A stretch of 64,000 bases of DNA from Desmodesmus armatus (Eukaryota; Chlorophyta; Chlorophyceae; Sphaeropleales; Scenedesmaceae). Shown here piece by piece: positions 1 through 12,830 of this stretch. Position 1 is the stretch's first letter, and each line of letters begins with the position of its first letter. The notes beneath the pieces are model-generated. The model did no database searches, was not told the DNA's origin, and worked only from the letters and a program-made list of their open reading frames with translations. The position numbers and the translations under genes are program-made. The stretch covers positions 186,001 through 250,000 of the forward strand of contig VIIQ02000739.1 of assembly GCA_007449985.2 (NCBI GenBank), given 5' to 3'.

Positions 1-100
1 TGTCCAGCAGCAGCACTTGTGACAATCAGGCGCTGGCACACTCAGTGAATCTACTGGATTTTCATTGTGACAGGCACAGCAGTGGCCGCAAAGTCTTACC

Positions 101-3100
101 ATGGATGGGAAGTACCCTCAGCATGACAGCCCCATAAGCCCGCAGGCTAGGCAACAAACAGCAGCACTAGCAGACGCAGCAGCAGCAGCCGCAAACCCAC
201 AGCGCCTCAGCCCCTTTGCCACCATGGCTGACAAACCCATGGACACCAGCAGCCCCCAGCGCAGCCTGTCTCAGTCCCATGCACAGACCCCACCAGCTGA
301 TCAGGGCGGCAGGCGCGCAGGTGATGCAATCGCAGGACTGACCCCTCCTGCAGACTACAGAAGCCCCTCACCTGGGCTGCTGCCGCAGTCGCCCGCTGCA
401 CCAGCTGCCAGCAGCAGGGGCCGCCCACCCCTCAGCCCCAACGCAGCAGCAGCATACGGCAGCAGGAGCCCCTTCACTGGGGCCTACAACAGCAACCATC
501 ACTCTTCAGCAGCAGGAGCAGCAGCTGCGCAAGCAACTGCGATCATGGCTGCCATCAATGCAAACAGCAGCAGCCAGCAGATGGGTGGGCCACGGCCGCG
601 GCAGCGCCTCTCACCACAGCAGCTGATCGAGCTGCAGATGCAAGAGCAGATCCAGCGCTTACAGCAGGGTTCGCATGCACAGCAGCAGCTGCAGCTGCAG
701 CAGCAGCAGCAGCAGCAGCAGCAAGAGGAGGAGGCTCCTGAGCCACAGCCTGCGCCCCCTGCCACTTTCCAGGATGCGATAGTTGACTGCCTGCTGCGCG
801 TGGTGACAACAGAGGAGGTGAACGACCTCAAGAACGACATCGCTGTCCTCACACAGTTTGATATCCAGGTGTGCTTGTGTGACATGCGGCAACTTGCCTT
901 TGAATGGCATTTCAGCCGTGTGCAAGGCTTGCAGACTCAGCAGCAGGGCTTGGGTGCATGACTGGCTTGACAGGTTGGGAGTCTACCGTGCCAGCAGTAG
1001 CAGACTTCAGTCGTCAGCAGGCCTGCTGTTGGCGTAAGCAGCAACCATCAAACTGGAGGCGCAATTTGTCTGCAACAGGCAATTGCACCATGCCAGGGAT
1101 GCGGCACAACAACTGAGGTGGCCTGCAAGCCTCTGGCAGCCATAACGCATGCGCAAGATGCTGTCATGTACTGCTGCTGAGACACTCCTTGCCCTTTGTC
1201 CTGCTGCTGCTGCGGCTGCTGCTGCTGTGGCTGTGTCATTTGTTTGCTTGTGCCTGCAGCAAGTGAACAAGTCCAGGCGGGGCCCCCAGGGCAACAGCAG
1301 CAGCTTCAAAGGTGTCACTAAGCACAGGAGGACGCAGCGCTGGGAGGTGAGCTGACTGCTGCAGGGATTGTGCTTCCTGATTTGAACCGTTCAAGTCAAG
1401 TTCAGAGTCTGATCGCGGGTGGTTGCTCTCAATGGTGCACCTGAGACTATGTGATGCAACAACTGGTAAAGCGGATCAGGCATCTGACTATGCGTGGGAT
1501 TAGGCGGCTGACACAGGCAGGGCGGAGTGAGACCCGCAACGCACAGGCTCACCCTCCAGCTGGCATCACATGTGCATGCCACCGTGGCTGAGTATGGTGA
1601 TGTGTCTGTACTGCAGAGGCCAAGGCATGAGCCTGCCTGCCTGACCATCCCTGCCCCCCACCCAGCCCCGGGAAAATTGTGGAACACACAATGTAGCTGC
1701 CAGATCCGATCTTGGCAAGCACTTACTTTGGATTGTTGCACCCTGCCTCCCCCTCCTCTCCCCTTCCTCCACACCAGGCCCACATCTGGGACGCCAAGAA
1801 GCAGGTGTACCTAGGTGGCTTTGACAGCGAGGTTGATGCAGCTAAGGCGCATGACATCATGGCCATCAAGACACGCGGTATACGCACCCTCGTCAACTTC
1901 AAGATCTGCGTGTACGATGCAGTGCTGCCCTTCCTGGAGAAAGGGGACCTCACAAGGGTGAGGCACAGATTGTGGACATGGCTGTGCGTGTTAGCTTTGC
2001 ATGTGCATTGTGCTGAATCTTCAGCTCATAGTGTCCTGGGACAGCCTGCCGGTTCCTGTTCCTGCACAGCGGGCGCGACTGCCTGCCGCCGCCCAGTGTC
2101 ATATAGTCAAGGTGCAGCTGCCACTTCAGGGGTTTTCTCCTTCTGCCTGCACCCAGTTTGGTTAGCATCAGTCCCTCTGGCAGCCTTTGGGATTGACTCA
2201 ATCAGTTGTACACTGAAGTTAGTAACCCTCCTCTCTGTCTATTCTTGCTCCACCTGCACAACAGGAGAATGTCATCCAAGGCCTCCGTGCATCCAGCAAG
2301 GCCCTACCCAGGCACCAGGCAAGGCTCAGCAACCGTGCCGCCGCTAACATCCAAGCCAGCCCACAGCGCACCCAATCCCCTGTCGGCCATGATGACCCAC
2401 ACCTCGCTGCGGCAATGCTGCTGCAGCAGGTGGCAGCGGGCAATGCCAGCCCACGTACACCTGTGTCGGCAAGGCACCCTGCTGGTGGCTTGGGGGCTGG
2501 CATGTGGGGTGTTGAGGCGGGTCTGGATCGGGGCGCAGATGAGGAGATTGCGAGGGCACTCCAGGTGGGTTGGTTTTCTTGAAGTCACACATACGTTGCT
2601 TAGCACTGCTCAGCAACGTTTGACGGTCATGTGTGGATGCGGCAGCGCGGGCGCAGTAGATCCTGTACAACCGGGTTATTCAAACGAGGCTGGCGGTCTC
2701 ACCAGACCACATCCTGGCAGCGCCTCTGTTGAGCATGTCAGGTCTGCGTGGCGGGCGCCGTTGCATTGCCATGCGTCATGCCATGAACATTGGGGAGTGG
2801 TCCAGCACGACTCCCAACATTGTTTGGGACACAGGGCAGCGGCAGTGCCGCACTGCTGCGCAGCTGCCGCTGAGCCTGGCTCCCTTTTCTGGGCCGCTTT
2901 GTATGCACCAGCACAAAGCAGTCCTGACTTCAGGGACCCCCTTGCGTGATACCTGTGCCGGTTGGTTTTCCACCAGTGCCCCCACCCGCTCATGCGTCAT
3001 GTGTCCATGTTTGCTGTTGCAGCTGCTGGCCCGGGCCTCCAACCGCAGGAAGAGCAGGAGTGCTCTGGCAGCTGAGGTGGCTGCTGCAGCAGCAGCCGCT

Positions 3101-6100
3101 GCAGACTCTGATGGTGACCAGATGGAGGCGGAGCTGGAGGACCTGCTGGCGGGAGGCAGCAGCAGGGCAGGCAAAGGCCGAAAGGTGAGGAAGCTGGTTG
3201 TTGTGGGGGACCTTTGTCTAGCTCTTGCATGCTACCAGTATTGCGTGCACAAGGTTTTTCTTGCTGCTTCTGCAAGGCGGTGGGGTGACTAAAGGCGGTG
3301 TGGTTGTGGGAAAGTCCCGTCCTCAGGATAACCAGTGGCTGCCAACACCTCCTGCCATGCATGCCTGTTCTGCTGCTACACTGTGCTCCCACACCGACCC
3401 CTCACTGCATCCTGCTGTTCTCCTGGCTTGCTTCCCTTCTTCCCCACAGAGCAGCAAGCAAGGCAACAGAAGTGCGCTCCACCCCCCTGTGTGACACCCT
3501 GCCTCTGGCCCCATGCCTGTGCTGCTGCTACACTGTCCCCACACCGGCCCCTCACTGCATCCTGTTCTGCTGTCCTCCTGTCTTGCTCACTTCTCCCCCA
3601 CAGAGCAGCAAGCAGGGCAGCCGACGAGCGCTCCACCCCCCTGTGTGGTACCCTGCCTCAGGCCCAATGCCCCAGGGCTCCCCCACCCTACCAGGCATCA
3701 ACCACCTCAGCCCCTCACCGACTTTCACTTGCTCAGTGGCACTGTGCTGCCCACACCACTGCAACACGTCCCCGCACCCCACCCCCTCACTGACTGTAAC
3801 TTGCTGTCCTGCTGTCCTGCTCTCCTTCTCCCCCACAGAGCAGCAATCAGGCCAGCAGAGGTGCGCCCCACCCCCCTGTGTGGCACCCTGCCTCTGGCCC
3901 CATGCCCCAGGGCTCCCTCACCCTACCAGGCATCAACCACTTCAGCCCCCAGGGCATGCTGTTCGGCAGAACCCTGCAGCCCGGGCTGTACCCCCTCGAC
4001 CCCCAAATCCCTGGCTTGGGCGCATACAGTGCGTTAGTCGCAGGGTTTGAGTCTCTGGGGTTCAGGTCGGGGTTCTTACCCAGTCCTCCCCAAGGGTTTA
4101 GGGGAGACCCTCACCTAGGAGGCTCCTTTGGCCAGGGTTTAGCAGAGCTACAGGAGGGCTTTACAGGCCATGCTGCTGCTGCTGCTGCCAGGGGCGATCA
4201 GCAGCTCCCCATAACCTCTTTGGATGTAGCAGAGGGATTGGGATTCCATGCGGCTGAGCTAGGGGGCGGCGGCATCAAGCTGCAAGCAGGAGGCAGCAGG
4301 GATGGGGTGGTCCCCAGGCGGCCCTCGCAGTACACAGGTCTCAGCACACAGCAGCTACTAGATGCTGCCAATGCACAGATCGGGGAGGTGGGGCTAGGCA
4401 TGGCGCGGCCAACTCAGCAGGGCCCGATGGCAGCTCCCCAGCTGGTTTGCAACCCCGGAGCATTCCAACGTCGGATGATATTCGCATTACTGCACAGCTT
4501 GCCTTGGGCCATTTCAATGCAGCGGCAGCAGCTGCCGCAGCAGAGGCAGCAATCATCGGGGGTAGGACCCAGAGCAGCGAGCTTGAGCAGCAGCTGGCAC
4601 TGCTGCCGCCAACCATAGACGCTGCCGGCAGGGGCGGCGGTGGCAGCAATAGCCAGTTCTACAGGCAGTTGGGCGGAGTGCCAACGAGCGCAGCTGCAGG
4701 AGGGCCAAGAGGCTCGCGAGCAGATGCTGTTGCGGCAGCAGCGGCAGCAATGCAGAACTCGCTGCAGGAGGCGGCAGCAGCAGCGACGGCTGCTGCTGCC
4801 AGCAGAGGCCTCCAGCCCAATCTAAACACCCTCCTGGCAGCAGCGGCGCGACACCTGCCCAATGTATCAGCCGGGCCAGGTGGGCCAGGTGGGCCAGGTG
4901 GGCAGGGTGCCACCCAATTTGATATGTACAGCTTGCCAGCGGGCCAGCCTGGCCCACAGGGCAGCAGTATGATGGCAGCACTGGCAGCAGCAGAGGGTGG
5001 GTTACGCAACCCTCAGCCTGATGTGGGGGTTATGTCAACCCCCGATGACGCAATGCTGATTCCAAACATGCATGTGGGGGCACACGGGCTGGCAGCTACA
5101 GGGGGGTTGGAGGCAGAAGGCCACCATGGGATGCAGCTGCAGCAGGGCGGCCTAGAGGTGTCTGCTTTCCCTGCATTGGACTTCTTGCACCAGTCCCAGC
5201 AGCAACAGCAGCAGCAGGGAGGCCATGGGGTGTCTGCAGCTGCAGCAGCAGAGGCTGAAGCTGCAATGGCAGCCAACAGAGCTTCTGGCAGGGAGTTTGG
5301 TTACTCTGAGGCTGGGGACGAGTTGCAGCACCAGCACCAGCAGCAGCAGCAGCAGCAGCTGACGCTGGGTGCCATGATGTCAGGGGTCAAGAGGGGAGCA
5401 GACGGCCAGCACACCAGCGCAGGCGCAGGCACTGCTGCTGCAGCAGCAGCGGCGGCTGCTGGTCGCCATATGGTCACCCTGCCAGGGTTCCCAGTGGATG
5501 ATGACGAGGTAGCAGGCCTGGAGACAACACATGCTGCCGCCGCTGCTGCCGCAGGTAAATTTTGTAGTTTACTTTACACAGCCAGGGACTTGCCTGGGAT
5601 GCTACCCTGGCCCACGGAGCGCCTGCAGCAGCAGCTGGCAGTCCTCCAACTGCCGGCAGCGACCCTTTGATTGGTCAGGCTAGCCTCAGGAGCAGCAGTC
5701 CGGCCAACAGGGCTTCCCCTACAGCCACAACCAGTGCAGCAATGCTGTCAGCACGCTCCTCTACCCCGGGTCTGGCCAGCCCTGCCATGGTTCCAACACC
5801 AGGGGCTGCACCAATGCTGGGGACAGGTACTGCTGCTGGGCCAGGTGTGGGTGTGGACCTCTCAGGCAGCGCCCAGTGGGCCAGGTCCCAGCAGGCTGTG
5901 GGTCAGGTGGGCCAGGTTGCACGCTGCAGCAGCAGCAAGCCGCCGCTGCCGCCGGCAGCAGCACTGGCTGCAGCTGCAGGGGGTGATGGGGGCGGGAGTC
6001 CGCAGGGTGGCAGGGGTGCTGCTGGTGCTGATAGGCTGCTGTCTCCTGCAGGCTCTGGCACTTCCCGGTTGCCTGCTGCTGCCACTTTGAACCCTGTGTG

Positions 6101-6101
6101 A
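101..6101 (+). CDS. AP2-domain transcription factor, multi-exon
   Basis: Predicted nuclear DNA-binding regulator of the plant AP2/ANT type. Phase-consistent exons: 101-868 (ATG at 101), 1260-1346, 1778-1957, 2265-2564, 3023-3184, 3839 to about 4450, about 4450-5554, 5629-6101 (stop). The AP2 domain spans exons 2-3: FKGVTKHRRTQRWE joins AHIWDAKKQVYLGGFDSE, followed by DAAKAHDIMAIK, giving the expected WEAHIWD and YLGGFD signatures. The rest is low-complexity Ala/Gln/Ser/Pro, rich in CAG runs. Only one AP2 repeat is visible. The reading frame changes between 3839-4440 and 4447-5554; a missed intron or a one-base indel could explain this and I cannot decide. Copies of the 3839 exon start precede it at 3450 and 3604. 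Targets cannot be inferred. The AP2 call is firm; the 3' half of the model is less so. Confidence 0.85.
3377..3930 (+). repeat. Three tandem copies of an intron end plus exon start in the AP2 gene
   Basis: Three similar units each consist of a pyrimidine-rich intron end, CCCCACAG, then an exon beginning AGCAGCAA. Exon starts lie at 3450, 3604 and 3839, and each is in phase 0 with the exon ending at 3184. Copy 1 meets TGA after 15 codons (stop at 3492-3494), where copies 2 and 3 have TGG. Copies 2 and 3 share the protein string ASGPMPQGS; copy 3 continues into the long downstream exon. The arrangement offers three competing 3' splice sites, the first giving truncation. Confidence 0.8.
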
Positions 6102-7020
6102 AGAACAGCACTGGTTTCACTTCTTGCGGTCGTGTTGGTATCATGGTGTGCAGACAAGCCTGTACGGGTGGTAGCTGCAGCTGGTGTCTCAGTGGAAGCT
6201 GCTGACAGCTGCGGTTGCACTCCACTGCTTGAGGCTGCATACTAACATGATGGGCAGAAAGCAGCAGTGGCCGCACTCGTCGTAGCTGGTGCCTCAGTTG
6301 ATGTGTTGCTGCATAAACAAGCCTCACAAGGGCAACACCCTCTTTCTTTGGAGTAGCAGGACTCAAGTCTGGATAGCTTGCTCTGAGCTTGGGAGGCTCT
6401 TCACAGTGTGTGCGTGCAGTATCAGTGCGCAGTGATGCATGTGGCAATGACATTGCGTGCTGGGTCGGGTGGCGTTGGCTGCAGTTGTTTTGGTTCTGCA
6501 TGTCGTCAGGCTGCTTTTCTGGTGGATTGTTTTGGCTGCCTGAGCCGCTCTGCTCCAGCACTACAGCACTGAGTCAGTCGCAGCGCTTTTCCCAACTGGC
6601 TATACATAGCATATGTATGTATATGGCACTACTTTGCACTGCTGGCTCGCTGCCAGTACCAGTGGCACTGGCATTGCCTGTAAGCAGCTTACCCCGGATG
6701 GTACTTCTGGGGGTGCACTTTGCAGGCCATGCAGCACACACAGTAGTTGTGACTGGGTGTATGCGCACCCCATCTGGCGACGCGATTCACCAGCGGCTAG
6801 CACAGCGCTTACCACAGCCTCGCAGGTGTGGTTGGCAGAGGATCTGCCAGCACTGCTGTACTCTGCAAGCGATCTCTGATCTGATCCAGTCAGAGGTGGC
6901 CTCGGAGGTTGATGTCATGGTGCATCATGTTTGTTGTGCTATCTCTGTGATATCAGTGAATGGCTGGCATGAGCTCTTGAGCTTCATAGCTACGGGTGTA
7001 ACTTTGATTTGATTTGATTT
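6102..7020 (+). other. Probable 3' UTR of the AP2 gene with a TGTAA signal
   Basis: No supportable coding region. The stretch is T/G-rich like other 3' UTRs here and ends with TGTAA at 6997-7001, followed by a short ATTTG repeat. In volvocalean and related green algae TGTAA is the usual polyadenylation signal, so cleavage soon after 7010 is inferred. Confidence 0.5.
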
Positions 7021-10000
7021 GATCATGGTGTGTCTCAAGTCTAGTGGCCCACTAGGCTGGAAGCTGTACATGTTGAGGAGGTTGCTACGAATGCTGCACC
7101 CTGCCACCGTCGCGGTGCAACCCTACGTACGCTTGGGCTGTTTGGGTCTGTGTGTGCTGCCTGTTTGCTTGCAAGGTCCTCCTACAGGCTGGGCTGGAGT
7201 TGGCTGCTATGGTGTGTTAGTGGTGTCACTGACACCAGTTGCGAGTCCTGACCGTCTTTGCAGGCAACCCATGCAGTTACTTATTCAGCAACCATCTTCT
7301 GGGTTTTGCACTCCAACAGCCTGGATGAGCCCCACAACTGTGCCGCCTAAGCCCAGTGTTTGTAGTGGGTATTGTATGCGCTGGCTTTGCCAAAGCCAGT
7401 GACACTGCAGCAGCACAGGGCTTCTCTTTGCCAGTCTCATACAGCTTATGTGGGCCTTGGGCTGCGAAGTCAGGTCCAGGTCCCGCGCTGTGCTGCTGCT
7501 GCTGCTGCTGCTGCTGGAGTTGACGTTGTTTACAGCATGTCCACAAGATTTGGCATCCAAGAAGTTTTCAAGTCAGGTCATGCTGACTCATATCAGTTGT
7601 CTCAGCTGGTAATGTCAGCCTGCACAGGGTTAGAGGCAGCTGCTGCTGCAGGTGTTATTTGCAGCAGTGGTGCCTTGAGTTGATGGGGTCTGTAGTACTA
7701 CTAAATCTGAGCTCCAGGAGGCAAGAACAGTTTGTTGGTGGACAGGGCAGTTGTTGCTTTGATTTTGGAGACATGTTGTTGACAAGACAGTTTGATCTGT
7801 GGTGGCGCCCTAGTTTGTTTAGGTCTTTTCATTCCGGACAGCGTGTGGTGGTTGTTGCATGGCTCTTTGTGCATGCACGGCGGCTGAAAGGCTATTTGCC
7901 AGATTGATTGCATGAGCGTCCTCAGCTTGCTAACGCCTTCAGAAGAGTTGAAGGCGTTTGGATGGTGGTTGACGGCAGGTGTGGGGCTATTGATGACGGT
8001 TGTGGGGCAGCTAGTGCCGAGTTGTTGTGAAGGCTGTCCTTACTAATCCTTCCCAATCTCAGATACTAGAGGCTGTAGTAAAGCCATGCTTACTTGTCCG
8101 ACAAGTATGAGTCATACAGCAGCATGTACATTGATCAATGCAGTCTCACAGGCTGCATCTTGCTGAGGGTGGTCTGTGTTGGCTTGCAGAGGGGGGGGGG
8201 GCTATGGGAAGTGGGGAAATGAGAGTTTGTATGTCTGTGTGTGGGGGGGGGGGGGGAGGCCTTGACAATTTTGGACAAAATGGTGGGGATGTGGCTATCA
8301 TAGGCCGGTGGCAGTTGTGGAATAATGTCAAGGGTGTTGCCGTCGTTGCATGGGCATGTTGGCTCACACACACATCACACATGGGCCAGGTTGGTCATTG
8401 TCCGCCTGGCTTCGTGGTGCGGTGCCAGGCTAGGCCAGCTGAGCACGACTGCTTCTTTTCTGCCTGAGGCACTGTTGGGAGGGGCGGCTGCAGCACAATC
8501 ACACACGCTCTTTGCAAAGTGCGCACTTTGGCTTCGGGCATGCCTGATGCTTTTTGCCCCATCTCTCTGCTGCCTGTCAGCTGGATGGGATGTAGGCATG
8601 GCATGATCAGGAGAATTTGCACCTCAGGCTGCAGGCATTTCAGGGTGCAGGAATTGTTAATGGCAAGCAGGCAGGGTTGCAACCGGGTGTAGCAGGGGTG
8701 GGGAGCGTTTGGTGGGAGGGGCCCGGGGGGGGGGGTGTCGCGCAAGGAAAGGCATGTGGACCCAAGCATCGCCTGTACTACAATGATTGAGACTTCTGGA
8801 CTTTGGAATGTGCGCGATCGGCGTCTGGCTGCTATGCATCCATATGGGCACAGCGGTCGGGTCGGGTGTGAAGTATGTGGTTTGCGGGCGTATGTGGCTG
8901 TAGAGATCAGTGTCCATGATGCTTGTGTGCGTGTGAGGTTCTTGCCAGGGCGGCTGGAAGCTATCACTGTTGATGTTGGCAGGACTGTGCTGCTCCGCGG
9001 TGTCACGCCGAAATGTTTATGTGTCACACCGCAAGGTTTGCAAGGCAGCTCTTTGAGCAAATTTGCGGCAACAGTCGTCAGTCAGAGAAGCACAGGGGCT
9101 GGTGGTGTTGACTGTCAAGGTAGCAGTATCCTGCATGTTGCATTGCTTTCAGACCGTTTGCAATGTTGATCGGTTACTGTTTGATTGCTGTTGCAGCACC
9201 CCACACATCAGGCCCTCTCAGAAGCACTGTCATGGCAGTCCTGCTGCGTTGGAATTTGAAGTACACACATGTGCCACACAGTGCCTGTTTTTTGTGGTCC
9301 ATGCGCCAATCATCGTCCGCAACAAATACACCAGTTGGACCAGCCTGGTGTGGCGTGAGCTGTGGACCCCTTATCTGATGAGTCCTGGGTGTAGCATGTG
9401 CTGCTGAAGGTTTTGCAGCTGCTGCCGAGAGAGACAGTCATGTGTGACATTGTAAGTGGGGGGAGTGTTGTGGCGATACGATAGGTGTTGATTTTGTGCT
9501 GGCCTAAGGCGCTGTCAGCATGTGCTGCCTGCAGTAGATCTACGCCCCAGGTCTCTGTCTCTGGCAAAAGCGTAGACTTTCACCATTTCTCTCCCTCTCC
9601 TCCGGAACAGAGACAATCTCTGAGCACATATCGTGAGCACCGCATACCCACGGCGCACCCACGGCGCACGTGCACCAAGCTTGAAACAGCAGAGAACCAA
9701 CTGCACACTAGCAGAGGGCAGACAGTGGCGTGGCCCTTGCCTTTGAAATGTTGAGCAGCAGAAATTGCTACGTTGCATTTTGGGGAAATGTGGTGAAAGG
9801 TTCCGACGCCATGTTGCAACGGTCGATGACAACGTGAAACGTGCCGTTGCGTAGGACGGGTGGAGTCCGGACGCGGCGGAGGACCAGCACGTCGTGCATG
9901 GACAACCTTTTCTATCAATCCAGAGCGTGGAAGTTTCGTCAAGACACAACCGCGGCCGTCGGAGACCTTGGCGGATGATCTGCCGAGCGACACAGTCACC

Positions 10001-10240
10001 CCGTGTGTTACAGCGAGTCGAGAGTGAGTCACCACAAAAATCTCCGACAACTTGCAATATAAGACAGGAGGCACGTGCGTATAGACGGTATCGCCCATGC
10101 TGACATGCCCTGCGCTTTGCCATCCACAACGCAGACTGGCAGCAGCGGCCCAGCAGCTCAGAATATTTCAAGGAAACGATTTGCGTCCCATACTGCCGGT
10201 GAGGGGCCTGTTCTGGGACGCGAAGTAATGCACGTGCGTT
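7021..10240. other. Intergenic region without a supportable gene
   Basis: Open frames here are chance frames in T/G-rich or GC-rich sequence and match no family I recognise. It contains a (CTG)n run near 7490-7520 and G-runs at 8191-8201, 8243-8256 and 8725-8735. From about 9780 to 10230 the composition changes to CpG-containing, unbiased sequence, like promoter or 5' regions elsewhere in the window. A minus-strand frame starting at 10098 could be a 5' exon, but nothing confirms it. Confidence 0.4.
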
Positions 10241-10254
10241 ACCGTGCATTACTT

Positions 10255-12818
10255 GGTAAGGCAAGTAACGCATTACTGTTACTGTTACTGTTACTGTTAC
10301 ATGGTTCAGGCAGAGCCTGAACACCCCGTAGGGAGCCAACGAGGCTCATGGGGTATCTGCATCATAGAACGCATCTGAATAGACATCGTAGAACTCATCT
10401 GAGAATGCACTGACGAACATATCGGAAGCATCAGGGGCCAACCCATCCTCATCAACACCCAAGAGGGTATCAGCTTCCTCAGCTGACAGCCCTTCTGCAA
10501 ACAGGACCTCCAACGGGGGGTTGGTCCACCGGCGCTGGCCACACTCACGCAGAAAAGCACCAACACGATGGGCAGGCTGGTGCATGAAGGACCGCAGTTG
10601 GGCTGCAGACACATTGCATGGGAATTCCATCCAACCACCAAAGTCAGCAAAAAGAGCAGCATGCGAGCGCCTCAACACATCATAAGCTTCACATTCAGCA
10701 ATCATGTGCATCTCATCGCCTACCCCCTGATGACAAAAACGGCACAACCTATCAGCACGGGCAATACTAGCAGCAGGTCCCGAAGCAGAGCGAGGCTGGA
10801 ACTTAGCGGTGGCAACATCAAGATCATGGGCACCTAGTCGGAAACTGGCAAGGGCTCTAACACACTCACGGGACATGGGGGCTGTGTGACGCACATAGTC
10901 TGGGCAGTCAGACCACCGACCACGATCTAAGCAGCGGAGAGGATCGACCTCAGAACCACCTTCAACAGCAAACCACTGTTGATACTTACAGCACGTAACT
11001 ACGTCAGAGGGAGCAGAGCGGGGGTCAGAAGGCAGATCACACCAGCAACTATACAGCCATTTATCAAAGGACGACAACACGGCAGGGGCTGAAATCGCAC
11101 AGGGCACACCATCGTCAAACAAACCACCATCAGGCAAGGCCCCAAAGGCAGTAAGAAGGGCAGAGAAATCACTCACCCAGCTGGACCCCACATCACCACC
11201 GAGGGCAAGGCTTTCCGTCATGGAGACACGCAGCAGGTGCTCAGCAGGGAGCTGTTGAATCGGATTCCACAAGCCCACCGCAGCCTGCACCCACCCCCGC
11301 ACTAGGGGCCTGCAACCAAACTCACGTTGCATGAGCTGGCGCGGTGTGCTTTTGCGCAGACCGCCACCCAAACGACGCATAAACAGGGTCTGCACCCGCT
11401 GTAGTGGGTTGTCAAGGCACCCGTTGGGGTCCCGCACCCCACGCAGCAAGGCAGGAGCCCACACCTCAGCGCAGAAACCTAAGACAGGGGACACAAGTGC
11501 GTCAAACAATTGCACCTGCACCTCCAGGCTGGCAACCTCCATATCACTACAACGACCAAGCATACCCCACATAGCACGCAGGCCAGCCAGTCTGAGGGCG
11601 TCCACACAAGCCGACACCCCCTTGGTCTCATGAAACACAATGCCCAGATAGCGGAATTCCTGAACACGGGGTACCTGCTGGCCAGCATACAGCCAGCCGC
11701 CTTGGGGAAGGTCACGGCCAGTGGGGCGCTTCTTACCAAACACGACCACAGCACACTTGGCAACATTTACTTGCATCTGGTAGTGGTCACAGAAACCCTG
11801 CAGGCACTCTAGAAGTTTCTGCAAGTCTTCAGCAGAGGTGGCCAGCAGAGTGAGGTCATCGGCATACAACAAGAGACGCAACTTCTCACCCCCAAGCTCA
11901 ACACCCAAATCCCCCAGCCGATCAGTCATCCATTGCTCTAGCCTGTCAATGAAGAGGCCAAACAGCAGCGGGGAGAGCGGATCGCCTTGCGTATTTCTCG
12001 CGTAAAGCTTTACGCCACGGGTGCTGTCAAACGAGGCACCAAGGGTGGCTCCGTTTTTCACAGTCATAGGGGCATGCCAATACATACTAGCCAAAGCACC
12101 CAGCATGTGGCCAGACACACCCAGGTCAGCCAAGCACTGAAGCAGCAGGTCGCAATGCACTAGATCGTAAGCCTTTCGGAAGTCCACAAAACAGGTATAC
12201 AGCTTGCCAGCCCTACCCCAGGGATGCGGGCACGGTCAATAAGGTGCTTCATCACAAACACATGATCACAGGTACGGCAGCCATCCCTGAAGCCCGCTTG
12301 GCCCCGGGCCCGACACCCAGCGGATTCACTCCACTCAGACAGGCGCTTGTGCAACACAAGGCTAAACACCTTCCCCACTGCAGAGCCAACTGCAATACCA
12401 CGGTAGTTGTCAAGGAGGGACGGATCCCCCTTTTTGAACACGGCGGACAGGTAGGTAGCACACCAATCGACAGGAACGTCACTTGCGCGAAAAGCCGCAT
12501 TGAGCAGGGCACAGAGATCATGCAGGGCGTCGCCAGGCTGCGTGTCATACACATGCTTGATGCGCATACGTCCCTCAACAGGGTCAAAGACCATTTCCTC
12601 CCGGTACAGTCCCCTAAGGTACTCCCCACGAACAAGGTCAGGGCCAACCATTCGCCCAAGGCCCAACTTGCGCACAGCAGCCTCCACCTCTGCAATATCA
12701 ATAGGGTCCGAGAGGCCCTCCCCTCCAACAGCTGGCCCCTCCCTTCTGCTTTCTATAACTTGAACCAGGTCAGCAACAGACCCGGCCGCTTCTTGCAGGC
12801 CTCCACAATCCCGTTACA
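10255..12818 (-). mobile_element. 5'-truncated non-LTR retrotransposon (LINE)
   Basis: The element reads on the minus strand. It begins inside a reverse transcriptase ORF near 12810 and ends in a repeated GTAACA tail (plus-strand ACTGTT repeats, about 10274-10300). The 12-bp sequence CGTGCATTACTT lies on both sides, at 10243-10254 and 12819-12830, and is the probable target-site duplication; an adjacent CGTTAC is also shared. No endonuclease domain is present, fitting the 5' truncation normal for LINE insertions. Exact ends are uncertain by a few bases because the flanks are themselves GTAAC-rich. Confidence 0.85.
10346..12800 (-). pseudogene. LINE reverse transcriptase, frameshifted
   Basis: Two minus-strand frames together encode one reverse transcriptase. 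The upstream frame (12687 down to about 12190) has the fingers region, with FKKGDPSLLDNYRGIA and GQAGFRDGCRT. The downstream frame (12187 to 10346) carries FRKAYDLVHC, then QGDPLSPLLFGLFIDRL, then the catalytic box LLLYADDLTLLA, a thumb region, and near the C-terminus a C-x2-C...H...C finger (LCRFCHQGVGDEMH...AEC). A one-base frameshift near 12190-12215 separates the halves, before the first catalytic aspartate. The copy therefore should not make a complete enzyme. Chlorophyte LINEs of the L1 group look similar; the exact clade is not determined. Confidence 0.9.
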
Positions 12819-12830
12819 CGTGCATTACTT

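Noticed and set aside
8395..9169. 221-codon minus-strand and 144-codon plus-strand ORFs
   Set aside because: They overlap on opposite strands, have no motif and no splice partners; typical chance frames in this composition.
9515..10339. Long minus-strand open frames (274 and 172 codons) upstream of the LINE
   Set aside because: Two overlapping frames are open at once in GC-rich DNA, neither resembles a known protein, and one runs through the LINE's hexanucleotide tail. Kept only as a note in the intergenic entry.
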